Source of the DNA: Ypsolopha sequella
Taxonomy: Eukaryota > Arthropoda > Insecta > Lepidoptera > Ypsolophidae
Assembly (NCBI GenBank): GCA_934047225.1
Contig: OW203987.1
Span: 275,501-339,500, forward strand
DNA: 64,000 nt
Direction: 5' to 3'
Position numbers and translations under genes: made by a program. Under the pieces are notes generated by a model that was not told the origin of the DNA, made no database searches, and was given only the letters and a program-made list of their open reading frames with translations. Below, one piece after another: positions 54,141 through 63,944 of the stretch. Position 1 is the stretch's first letter. Each line of letters opens with the position of its first letter.

Positions 54141-54744
54141 GTGCGCGCCAATCTTTTAGTCGCCTCTGAAGAGACGACGCAATAGCTGTTTTACGGTGTC
54201 AGAGGGATGTTACAGGAGCGAGGGCGCGAAGCACACCCGCCTGCGTACCGCACCACACCCCTCGCCATTTAGCAGGTGTCATGTCATTATGTCAACACTA
54301 TGCATTAGTGTCAGTGCTACGTCTGTACACTACACACGCACCCGTTGCATGAAAAGTACCTTCGAGGAAAAAATCTATGATTCGTTAAGTTTATCGTTGA
54401 ATCTGTTTGTTTTGTTATTGTTTTTGTTGCCTTTATTTGTTGTTTTGTTGATTAAGTTTGTTTAAGTTTTGTTGATTTAGTTTGTTAAAGTTTACTGTTG
54501 TTGTTATGCCTCGCGGACGTTAAAGCGACAATTTAGGAAATTGATGTTTATAATAATGCGTTTTATTTATATAATTAAGATTGCACTATAATAATAAATA
54601 AATAATTAAAAAGGTAGGTACAACATGTACACCTTCCCACTTATAGTAAACATTGGGTATCATTTAACCCATCGCCAATTTAATAGATTTTGTGTTTTCA
54701 AAATAATAGGGTTCATCCGCAAAATAGTAGATCTGTCGCCAAAA
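54141..54744. repeat. Left arm of a large inverted structure around the DIRS element
   Basis: GTGCGCGCCAATCTTTTAGT CGCCTCTGAA (54141-54170) is repeated inverted at 61395-61424 with one change. A second block (54700-54744, with TAGATCTGTCGCC) is inverted at 60938-60981. The order of blocks is kept. So the DIRS element appears to lie inside an older element with long inverted ends. Confidence 0.55.
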
Positions 54745-54894
54745 TGTAGTCATCAAACAATATAAAATCAATTCCACAATAGACCACCTAAAATCATCGG
54801 GATCAAGTGCCAAATAAATGTTTCTGTATTTATTATAATAGGTTTGTCCTGATCACTGTATAGTCAAACTGATTGAAATATGTCATTACAAAAT

Positions 54895-55035
54895 GATCAT
54901 CGTCGCCATCGTTTCAGCCAAAAGACGTCTACTGCTGGACATAGGCCTCCCCCAAGGATCTTAATGATCATCGTCGCCATCGTTTCAGCCAAAAGACGTC
55001 TACTGCTGGACATAGGCCTCCCCCAAGGATCTTAA
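54895..55035 (-). mobile_element. RTE C-terminal scrap, tandemly duplicated (70 bp x 2)
   Basis: GATCATCGTCGCCATCGTTT...GACGTCTACTGCTGGACATAGGCCTCCCCC occurs twice. On the minus strand this is the end of the RTE-like ORF (GEAYVQQW-like) and its 3' edge. Confidence 0.7.
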
Positions 55036-55263
55036 TTTTCACGGGTAGTATCTAAATATAGTTAATTAATAATTTCTAGGAGAATAGTAAATGCAACACA
55101 TCATTAATTTTTAGCCACAATAATTAAGAAATCAGACGAACTTACCTTAAGTGAAGTCTGATGATAATTTTATGAACGCTTCATCCGAAAGATAATTATT
55201 AATTACAAGGTAGTATCGTGCTTCCCACGGACTCGGTGTCGCGTTTTTTTAGGTATCAAACCC

Positions 55264-55541
55264 AAAAATATTTTATTTTTAAATTTTTTTTATTTTTTAT
55301 ATATATGTTTTACTCCACATAAATACAAACAATTAAATGGTTTTAGTCGCTATATTTCGACCCCTCAGTGGGGCCGTCATCAGGCGAATTCATCATTCGC
55401 CTGATGACGGCCCCACTGAGGGGTCGAAATATAGCGACTAAAACCATTTAATTGTTTGTATTTATGTGGAGTAAAACATATATATAAAAAATAAAAAAAT
55501 AAAAAAAGGCCCTTGAACGGTGTTTTATAAAAATATTTTAT
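55264..55541. mobile_element. Perfect hairpin insertion in the DIRS left repeat
   Basis: AAAAATATTTTATT at 55264-55277 and 55528-55541 flanks a 250-bp insertion. Its core is a near-perfect palindrome with arms of about 100 bp and a 5-bp loop (centre 55392). Each arm has CTGATGACGGCCCC ACTGA GGGGTCGAAA: plus 55401-55429, minus 55383-55355. So there are two hammerhead-like cores pointing away from the centre. A 14-bp duplication is PLE-like, not DNA-transposon-like. The tail AGGCCCTTGAACGGTG is outside the symmetry. Confidence 0.75.
55401..55429 (+). ncRNA. Hammerhead-like core (best copy)
   Basis: CTGATGA, then stem GGCCCC/GGGGTC with loop ACTGA, then GAAA. Core bases are complete; the odd point is a C between CTGATGA and the stem. 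Stem III could not be drawn convincingly, so activity is unproven. The mirror copy is at 55355-55383 (-). Confidence 0.45.
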
Positions 55542-55728
55542 TAACATAATTATTATTTTTAAAATGAAATTTTTGACCGCTGCCGTTCCGTTGTCCACTG
55601 GCAACACTAATCTGTCAACTCACTTTCTTAAGAGCCAAGTTTCAACTAATATTGCCATTAATTGATCATGAGTGTGGTCCTAGTCAAATTTCTGACTTAA
55701 TTTAACAATACATTTTTCAGGGTGGGTA

Positions 55729-55848
55729 ATTATCTTTCGGATGAAGCGTTCATAAAATTATCACCAGACTTCACTTAAGGTAAGTTCGTCTGATTTCTTA
55801 ATTTTATTTCACGCTTCATCCTTCAGATAATTATTAATTACAAGGTAG
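55729..55848. repeat. Internal complementary region of the DIRS element
   Basis: 55729-55801 is the inverse of the left tip 55129-55200 (one or two changes). 55801-55848 is the exact inverse of 60418-60465. The two parts meet at ATT/AAT. In DIRS1 such a region serves as template for joining the ends into a circle. Confidence 0.85.
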
Positions 55849-56017
55849 ATATTTAGAGGTATTAATGGAATATTTACGTTGAATATGATTATATTTAAAT
55901 GTCATGACATTCCAAATAAATAATTCATTATTGAAAGAAAATCAATATTTATTGCTTTCATTTATGTTTGAATAATTAACAAATTACGTTTTGCCTAAGT
56001 TAATACAATTAGTACAA

Positions 56018-56825
56018 TTACTTAAGCACAGCATTTGCAAAAGAAGAATCAATTGTGTCACTATAAATAGGTAAGTCGTAGTGTCTGGCGAAAACTGACG
56101 ATTTCTCTGTCCATCCTGCAGTTTTTTTAATCACATTAATGGATATTCCAGCCGCTTTAGCTTTGGATGTAGCGGCATGCCTAGTACTATGTGAGGAAAA
56201 AATACTCATATTGATTCCACTCTCTTTAAGTACTGCCTTAATCCAACGACTTATTGTTTGGGATGAGGCTCTCCCAAATGGTTTCTTGGAGGTAAGTATT
56301 AAATAGGGATTATTGTCCCGTAATGCACTTGTTTTTTCCATATATGTCATCAAAGTTCTAGCAGGACAAATTACAAAGTTATCAAAATATGGTAGTCGTA
56401 AAATGGTTTTTGTCCTAGTTGTAACTGAAGTTTTAAGCAAGTCCGACACAGGTATGGTAATGCAATCTGTAGATAAATGTACATCAGCAATTCTTATTGC
56501 TGCTAGGGTCTGGACTCTATGTACAGTAGAGAGTGCTAATAGAGTTACGAGTTTCTTAGAGAGCTCCATTAAGTTCAAATAAGCTCATGGCAGATTACTT
56601 AAATAATTTAAAACAATTGCCGGATCCCAGGTCTGTGTGTATTTAGGTAGAGGGGGGTCTTTGTCTATATGCCCCTTTAAGTAGCCTCTTGACATCCCCA
56701 TCCTTTCCAATTTTAGAGCTTATCAACAGAGAGAGTGCAGAGCGATGGGTATTTAATGTGGGATAATTAGCTCCGAAGTTAAAGCATTCACCGAGGAATC
56801 CTATAACATGTGTTATGTCTGCCAT
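56018..56825 (-). pseudogene. DIRS tyrosine recombinase
   Basis: The minus frame 56578-56018 carries the catalytic residues of a tyrosine recombinase: VHRVQTL (first Arg), HSTRHAATSKA (H-x-x-R) and FARHYDLP (Tyr nucleophile). The N-terminal core-binding part (VIGFLGECFNFG...LNTHRSALS) reads in another frame at 56825-56643, so a frameshift around 56600-56640 has broken it. It would insert the circular DNA copy of the element. Confidence 0.85.
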
Positions 56826-56920
56826 AAAGACATTAACGCCATTTTTATGTCAATACTCCCACCATCGCTTGTATGAACAATCATATTGCTTCATCGTACC
56901 TGGAGCCAAGGACGAGAGCA

Positions 56921-58897
56921 TTACCTCCTGTGAGACTTGTGATAAACTTCTTTGTTGGACAGCTGTCCGGAGAAGAGACCCGCAGACAGGGTAAGGTGCT
57001 GGCTTAACCCGTGCTCTAAGCTAAAAGGAGAAACAAGTAAATTACTATTTGCTTTAAATAATATTGGTTCTGAGATCATCAATTGTTTAGTTATGGGAAA
57101 CCATGGCTGCGATGGCCACCAAGGAAATACCAACATTCCTTTAGCTTTATCGGACTTGATTTTTCCTAAGCATTTTGTAATTAAAGAAAATGGAGGGAAT
57201 GCGTAAAAGAAATGCTCACTCCAGTCCAAAGTAAAAGCGTCAATCTCAAAAGCCATTGGGTCCCTTTTCCAGGATACATGTTTTGAACACTTAGCATTAA
57301 TCCTAGTTGCGAACAAGTCTATATCAGGTTCGCCAAAGTTACATATAATTTTTTCAAAGGCATAGTTTGCCAATTCCCACTCTGTGTCGTGATTCGTATT
57401 TCGGGATTCCTTGTCAGCTTCTGTGTTATCCTTAGACTTAATATATGAAGCTGAAATCCATAGATCCCTAACCTCACACCAATCCCATATCTTTCTCGTA
57501 ATGGTATTTAAGTGTTTGAATTGTATACTGCCCATTTTATTTATACAAGATATTGCGGTAGTATTATCTATACGTAATAGAATATAACAATTAGACAGAC
57601 CTTTGGCAAAAGATCTTAAGCCAAAGTAGGCTGCCAAGAGTTCCAAATAATTGATATGCTTTTCCCTTTCAGTTTCATTCCAAAAACCCCCAGTTGATTC
57701 TCCCTGACAATGAGCTCCCCAGCCTGTTAGTGAACTGTCTGTGAAAATTTCTAACTTAATTTTTTGAGGGGCAAATGATTTGTTGGACACTAATATCTTA
57801 GACAGCCACCAGTCTATATCCTGAATTATTGATGGGGAAATATTCATATAGTCATCATAGTTACCATCTGAAGTTAACAAGGCCAAGTATTTTTCTCTCT
57901 CCATTAGCTTAGTATGCAGCCATCCATACGGTATGACTGGGCAAGCTGCAGTAAGTGTCCCTAACAGTTTGGCAAGGTTTCTAATTTTACAAGAATTATG
58001 CTGTTTAAAACTTAATAGCATATCCTTAATTTTTTCTCTTTTGTCTGATGGTAGTTCTAAGTTCATATATTTTGAATCAATTATAAAACCCAAAAACTTA
58101 GAACTCTTACTTGGGCATAAGTTACTTTTCTCATAGTTCCATATAAAACCTAAACATTCCAGAATCTTGATTATGTGTTTAGTCTGTGCCTGAAATTCCT
58201 CAAATGATTTAGCAATACACTGGATATCGTCAAGATAAATTACTGTGACATAGCCTAAACTGCGTATGTATGACATGACTGGCTCGAGCAACTTAGTGAA
58301 TACACTCGGGGCAGTACATAACCCATAAGGCATAGCTGTAAATTCATAAAGTTGTCCAAAATAAAATCGAAGATATTTTCTGCTATGGTATGTAATTGGC
58401 ACCAAAAGATAAGATTCCTTTAAATCTATGGTAGTCATAAAACTATCTTGGTCCACAAGTCTCATTGAGGTTCGAATATCTTCCATTTTAAAATGAGATG
58501 ATACTATATATTTATTTAACGATTTTAAATTTAATATAAACCTAAATTTTCCGTTGGATTTTAATACTAAGAAAATGCTAGACAGATATTGACCAGGTTC
58601 TGGTTGGCAAGGGACTATAGCCCCTTATTTCAATAAATTATCTATTGATTTTTGTAGCTCCACACTTTCGAAGTTAGAAAAATTACTGTTAGGAATTCTA
58701 GTTTGAATGGGTTCAGTAACAAAAGGAATGGTGTATCCCTGAATCCAATTGAGTATAATAGGATCTTTAGATATTAGTTTCCAGCAATTTGCTAAATTAC
58801 CAGCATGCACCTGATTATCTAACGTCGAGGGCGTGCACGCTGGGAGTGGGGGTTCCTCTCGGGTTGGCCCTTTGGTGGACGACGGGATGTTGCACAA
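56921..58897 (-). pseudogene. DIRS RT, RNase H and MT-like domain
   Basis: One frame from 58897 to 56921 with a TAA at 58625-58627. Before the stop: WIQGYTIPF; after it the RT blocks LKSNGKFRFILNL, DLKESYLLVPI, GLCTAPSVFTKL and VIYLDDI (catalytic DD). RNase H follows with IFTDSSLTGWGAHC and LLAAYFGL. Then the DIRS-specific MT-like domain: DIDLFATRINAKC, SWKRDPMAFEIDAF, YAFPPFSLI. The order RT-RH-MT then recombinase is that of DIRS1, not of Ngaro. Apart from the single stop and the truncated end the frame is open. Confidence 0.85.
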
Positions 58898-59738
58898 GTC
58901 TTTTTCCCTTGAAAAGACGTTGGAACCTGACGTCTCGATCCCCCACGTGCCGTCGTCCTCTGCTGACTGTATTGACGGGGGGGACCGTTCCAGTTTCCCA
59001 TGCGATTGGAAGTTGCAGGTTTTACAGGTGCAGGCAAAGATTTCTTGATCTGTTGGCCTGATTTTTCTATAATACTGTTATTCTTTATCTTTTCAGATAA
59101 ATTTTCACCAAAAAGGAACTCATCCCTGGTTACATTTTCAGCCATCTTTAGGAAGTTCTTGTCCAACAATGGTGACACTAACTGCCTTCGCGTCTTAGTG
59201 TCCTGAAAGTGCAAGTCAGTTAAAATACGACTTGCCTCACTAAGGTTAGTCAGTATTTGAGGCAGGTCATTTGTTTCTTCCAATAAGTTAGACATGGCAT
59301 GACCAATTCAGGTGAGAGCAATACCCAGCTCCTGTTGCTTCTTCTCAGGAATTTTGTCTCTGTTAGCTGCTGTCTCTGATAAAGCCACCTTGACCTCCAA
59401 GTTCAGCTTTGGGGCTTCTAAAAATCTACAATTTTCTGGGATCTCCTTACTCTTCAAAATTTCTTCCTCATTTTTCTGATCAAGTCCTTCCTTCAATGTC
59501 TGTTCCCATCTAGAGCTTATTATTTCTTTAATGCCCACTCCATATCTCTCTTCGACAGGCTTTTCTGATCCTAAAGCTGACAGTAAGTGCGGAGCAATGG
59601 CAGGTGGTACTGCCTGTGGTTGTGGCACATCAACGGCTAATGGTTGTAGCACTTCAACAGCTGGTTGCTGTGGCAATGCAACAACTGGTGGTTGTGGCGC
59701 ATCGATGGTTGGTTCTAATATCTCCATGTCTTCATGGT
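58819..59738 (-). pseudogene. DIRS gag, exon 2
   Basis: Begins after an acceptor CTATTTCAG with DHEDMEILEP, a Pro/Ala/Gln-rich tract and KEIISSRWEQTL. A TGA at 59308-59310 is in frame; the frame then goes on with MSNLLEETNDLPQ to a Gly/Arg/Gln-rich basic end (GNWNGPPRQYSQQ). So it is one Gag with one nonsense codon. It overlaps the start of the pol frame. The basic C-terminus probably binds RNA. Confidence 0.65.
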
Positions 59739-59962
59739 CTGAAATAGATATGAGCCCATATACTATGTGTATAACCAAGCGTCACGCACTAGGATAACTT
59801 TGACATTTGCATGTGTCACGCACAGCAAAGAAGGACATCAATAAAGGTAACGCGTACCAAATATTGATCATCATGCTACGGTATCTCGTACTCGCACGGA
59901 AGACACCATTAACACAGGTATCACGAACTAGTTACTTGACCTAACCTATAAATTGTACTCAC
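59739..59962 (-). other. Predicted intron in the DIRS gag
   Basis: GTGAGTAC at the donor and CTATTTCAG at the acceptor, 224 bp, phase 1: the last G of exon 1 joins AC to make Asp, giving a continuous frame (FIDY-D-HEDME). The intron itself has stops in frame. Splicing would be needed to make full Gag. Confidence 0.6.
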
Positions 59963-60179
59963 CATAATCTATGAAATCCTGTTCATGTTCTTGACTTCCA
60001 TTACTGTTTCTCGAGCAAGACCGGGCCCGAGACACGGGTGATTGAGATCTCGATGGGTGTCGCCGCCTCCGATGGCTTCGACTCCGAGAACGAGAGTCAC
60101 TACGCCGGTGCCCATGTTCTCGGTCATGACTTCAGATTCTTCGAAGTTTCCGCTCGTATTTTGCAATCTTCGTGAGCAT
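59963..60179 (-). pseudogene. DIRS gag, exon 1 (Arg/Ser-rich)
   Basis: Starts MLTKIAKYERKLRRI, hits a TGA, and in the same frame goes on with an RS/RH-rich stretch (HRRSDSRSRSRSHRRRRH) and QEHEQDFIDY before the donor. RS-rich N-termini are plausible for nuclear nucleic-acid-binding Gag proteins. The TGA is where a CGA-type Arg codon would fit, as would suit CpG decay; the same may hold for the TGA in exon 2. Confidence 0.55.
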
Positions 60180-60560
60180 CACAAGGCATCGTATACCACA
60201 ATATTCAATAACTTATTTCCACTTAAAACGATTTTCTTCCACGAAACAGCGTATTACGCAGCACACCGAAAAACGCGCGAAGACGAAAGTGAGTTGACAG
60301 ATTAGTGTTGGCAGTGGACAACGGAACGGCAGCGGTCAAAAATGTTATTTTAAATCTAAAATATTTTTGGGTTTGATACCTAAAAAGCGCGACACTGAGT
60401 ACGTGGGAAGCACGATACTACCTTGTAATTAATAATTATCTGAAGGATGAAGCGTGAAATAAAATCAATATTTATTGTTAGAAATGGCATCTTAGAATAA
60501 AAATTCTAGTTAAGTGAGAATGTGAAATAAAAGTAAAAACTCAAATTATACACAGGAGAA

Positions 60561-60752
60561 TCATCGAATAACCAGCGCTTGTTTTGATTTGGAAGGGCGC
60601 CCCCTTTTCCTTTTTTGGCCGATCGGCACGTTTTTTTTTCTTCTGGTGGGGGGATAGCCAGCTTTAAGCGTATGGCTAACCCCATAATATGTTTGCACAT
60701 ATAATTTTTGTAAAATGCAGGGCAGATTGATCGTTGAGGCCGGATTGGTCAA
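60561..60752 (-). pseudogene. SWIM-type zinc-finger fragment
   Basis: MCKHIMGLAIRLKLA in one frame and PIGQKRKRGRPSKSKQALVIR then stop in another, split by a frame change at an A-rich run (about 60625-60640). C-x-H-IMGLA is the end of a SWIM zinc finger, and the GRPSK tail is an AT-hook-like end seen in repeated insect SWIM genes. Only the last part is present. It lies between the arms of the large inverted structure (54141-61424), so it could be what is left of that element's gene. Confidence 0.5.
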
Positions 60753-60937
60753 TTTTCATAGCGCGCCAATTTGGCTCCGCCCTTTTGAACATTTTTTCAT
60801 TAAATTTATAAACTGATCTATTTAATTGTTAAAGAATAGTATTATTTTAATAATTGAACGAAATAAAATGTAACTACTGTACTGCTAACAAAATAACTAA
60901 TAAAAAGAAGTCGCAATCTGGGACCGATAATTCGATT

Positions 60938-61424
60938 TATTTGGCGACAGATCTACCATTCTGCGGACGAAGCTATTATTTAAGGAATAAAACTATTATT
61001 CTAAGAACGAAGTTCTTATTCATCTGATGAACTACGAATTTATTGGTAATCCATCTCTTATTTTAGATACATATTGACATTAATTTGATAATTCACACCT
61101 GCGAACACGTTTTATTTATCTGAGAATAAAAATATTTCGTGGCGATAGATCTATTAATAAGATGATACAAGTTGATGTTAAATATGAACTTTGCTGACAA
61201 AAAATCTCACATCTTGTTTTTTTTTTTTAATTTACATATTCTTTTTTTTTAATAAATTCATATTTAATTGTTTGCGTGTGTATTAATACTTTCTCACCTA
61301 CACACGTAACAATATTCCCGTAAACATTTAATAATCAACCGTTGATATTATTGTTTCCTTGACTGTACCTGCGCAAGCTTGCACTCGTAACTCATTCAGA
61401 GGCGACTAAAATATTGGCGCGCAC
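60938..61424. repeat. Right arm of the large inverted structure
   Basis: ATTTGGCGACAGATCTACC (60938) and the terminal TTCAGAGGCGACTAAAATATTGGCGCGCAC (61395-61424) are inverted against 54744-54700 and 54170-54141. Between them variants of the GGCGA.AGATCTA and GCGGACGAAG boxes recur (60945, 61000, 61145). Confidence 0.55.
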
Positions 61425-62104
61425 TGTACCTTCGGTGAATAAAACGCGGAGGGGATAGCTGCGCATGGGTACAGTCGCGCACGCAATCATTATCTCTACG
61501 AATTATAATTAGGGTGATATTTTGTTATGACATTTATGTAATTTTCTTTTTGTACCATTGTGTAAACTAAAGGTAAATAGTTCTTTACCTACTATAATAA
61601 TGTATTTATTCAGACAATTATTCCACCAATCATTTGATTACTAAATCCCGACCGGACTTTGATTTTACCTGTCACGGAGGGCACTAGTTCTAGCACTAGT
61701 TCTGCAATGACCCTGACAATAGGGGCTATTACTTATATTAAACTTAAAGATGAAACAACTCACGAAATGTACGTGCTCGCACACGTGTCAACTGGTGGTA
61801 GCTGCCTGTTTGCAGGTCGCCGGTCCAGATATTCGACGGTTGATGCCCTATTCACAGCTGCTTATCCCGTGGTACCAATACAGACACGTTGCCTATCCAG
61901 ATTCCTCTTCTCCCGCGCTCACTGCGCACCACCGGTCCCCTTCACAATGGATGCACAGAACAAATAGTTTCTCCAGTTAGTATGGTATATGTACACTAGC
62001 ACCAGACACCAAGGTTTCACTATGATGTGTCGTCCTCAATTGTGCGAACACGAACGATCTGACCAGCCGTCGGCGTTCCGGAATCTACAATCCCATGTTC
62101 CCCT
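61425..62104. other. No gene recognised
   Basis: Mixed composition; two overlapping open frames of about 100 codons (61659-61967, 61750-61980) without a recognisable domain. Confidence 0.4.
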
Positions 62105-62260
62105 GTGTTCGTCTACTGCTAGACATAGGCCTTTCCAATATTCCTTTGTCATCCTCATCCAACCGCTATCCACAACGTCCTTTAGGTCATCGGTCCAGTG
62201 GGCACGAGGTCGGCCTATGCTACGCTTTGCTGTACGCGCAAACTCTGGCTACGCCTGCCT
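62105..62260 (-). pseudogene. RTE-like LINE, C-terminal scrap
   Basis: On the minus strand RSVGRPRAHWTDDLKDVV-type reading and a TGTCTAGCAGTAGACG edge match 17521-17700. Truncated on both sides. Confidence 0.65.
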
Positions 62261-62862
62261 TGGCGTACCCCTGGCTACGGGCCTGCCGTAAACCTTCCGT
62301 GTTGCGTACAGTAAAAGAGCACAATGTAAGAAACAAAGCTCACGCAAAGTGGCCACATATTCCAATAAAACGGGAACGTTCCCGAGAACCCAAATAAAAT
62401 ATGATCCAGATTGTCATTTCGTCGATCAAAGCGATCCCTTCCCGCACCGACCCCGCTTCGCCCCGCACCGGGCCCGGTAATGTGGCGCGGTGAAAACGGA
62501 TTTTGCAATTTTAGAACGATTTTTGGTTGATGAGGCGTCGTCCTCGCCTCCGAGGGGCCAGGGAGGGGAGGGGAGTGATGTGTGAACATTTTGTTTACAA
62601 AGACAAAGGATTCCAAATTTTGCCGCTTTGTGAGGCTAACGAGTTAATACTTAATTCAGAAAACCGCTATTATTTTACGATACAAACGAAATGTGTTCAA
62701 AAAGCCTGAGAAATAAATGAATGTGTGTGGAAATTGCCTGTATGCTTACAAGTTAGTACAAAAATACTTGGTAACTTTAATTACTTTTATTGATTTCACC
62801 TCTAAAATAAGAATAAGAAGTTGTAAACTGCTCTCAATACTCATACTATAAAATATCTTTCG
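62261..62862. other. No gene recognised
   Basis: A GC-rich part (62430-62580) with CCCCGCACCG repeats and G-runs, then AT-rich sequence. Nothing assigned. Confidence 0.4.
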
Positions 62863-63792
62863 CCGTTGGAAGAGAGGTTGTGTACTAATGTTTACCGTTG
62901 GAAGAGAGGTTGTGTACTAATGTTTACCGTTGGAAGAGAGGTTGTGTACTAATGTTTACCGTTGGAAGAGAGGTTGTGTACTAATGTTTACCGTTGGAAG
63001 AGAGGTTGTGTACTAATGTTTACCGTTGGAAGAGAGGTTGTGTACTAATGTTTACCGTTGGAAGAGAGGTTGTGTACTAATGTTTACCGTTGGAAGAGAG
63101 GTTGTGTACTAATGTTTACCGTTGGAAGAGAGGTTGTGTACTAATGTTTACCGTTGGAAGAGAGGTTGTGTACTAATGTTTACCGTTGGAAGAGAGGTGG
63201 TGTACTAATGTTTACCGTTAGAGGAGAGGTGGTGTACTAATGTTTACCGTTGGAGGAGAGGTGGTGTACTAATGTTTACCGTTGTAAGAGAGGTGGTGTA
63301 CCAATGTTTACCGTTGGAAGAGAGGTTGTGTACTAATGTTTACCGTTGGAAGAGAGGTTGTGTACTAATGTTTACCGTTGGAAGAGAGGTTGTGTACTAA
63401 TGTTTACCGTTGGAAGAGAGGTTGTGTACTAATGTTTACCGTTGGAAGAGAGGTTGTGTACTAATGTTTACCGTTGGAAGAGAGGTTGTGTACTAATGTT
63501 TACCGTTAGAGGAGAGGTGGTGTACTAATGTTTACCGTTGGAGGAGAGGTGGTGTACTAATGTTTACCGTTGTAAGAGAGGTGGTGTACCAATGTTTACC
63601 GTTAGAGGAGAGGTGGTGTACTAATGTTTACCGTTGATGGGAAGTGGTGTACTAATGTTTACCGTTGGAGGAGAGGTGGTGGGCTAATGTTTACCGTTGG
63701 AAAAGAGGTGGTGTTCTAATGTTTACCGTTTGAGGAGAGGTGTTGTACTAATGTTTACCGTTTGAGGAGAGGTGGTGTACTAATGTTTACCT
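62863..63792 (+). repeat. 32-bp minisatellite, about 29 units
   Basis: CCGTTGGAAGAGAGGTTGTG followed by TACTAATGTTTA. Two variants (GGAAGAGAGGTTG and GGAGGAGAGGTGG) come in blocks, and a block of several units (63181-63310 resembling 63480-63600) is repeated. The right end is degenerate. Confidence 0.95.
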
Positions 63793-63800
63793 TCATCGAG

Positions 63801-63890
63801 AACTGTATACGTATACAGTTTGTTATTTATGCGAGAAGAGATTACCGAGGGAATCGGTTATCTGCTCGCACATAAAACACCAACAGCTAG
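63801..63890. repeat. Palindrome and hairpin
   Basis: AACTGTATACGTATACAGTT (63801-63820) is a perfect 20-nt palindrome. It is followed by TTTATGCGAG...CTCGCACATAAA enclosing AGATTACCGAGGGAATCGGTTATCT, which can form a second hairpin. No role assigned. Confidence 0.55.
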
Positions 63891-63944
63891 CAATACTTTC
63901 AATAATAATGTATTATAGTGTTTATGGTCATGTTACGGACAATA

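Larger units (their letters stand above)
55124..60465 (-). mobile_element. DIRS1-type tyrosine-recombinase retrotransposon
   Basis: Coding order on the minus strand: gag, RT, RNase H, MT-like domain, tyrosine recombinase. Ends are inverted repeats: the left end (55172-55263 plus 55542-55622) matches the inverted right end (60294-60460). Their outer tips differ. At 55729-55848 lies an internal complementary region: its left part is complementary to the left tip (55124-55200) and its right part to the right tip (60418-60465), side by side. That is the DIRS1 hallmark of a circular intermediate, and it fixes the ends. No target duplication, as expected. Length 5.34 kb including a 264-bp later insertion. 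Several nonsense changes and a frameshift make it inactive. Confidence 0.9.

Noticed and set aside
54141..61424. Defined hAT transposon
   Set aside because: The tips look partly right but no 8-bp target duplication or transposase was found; kept only as an inverted structure.
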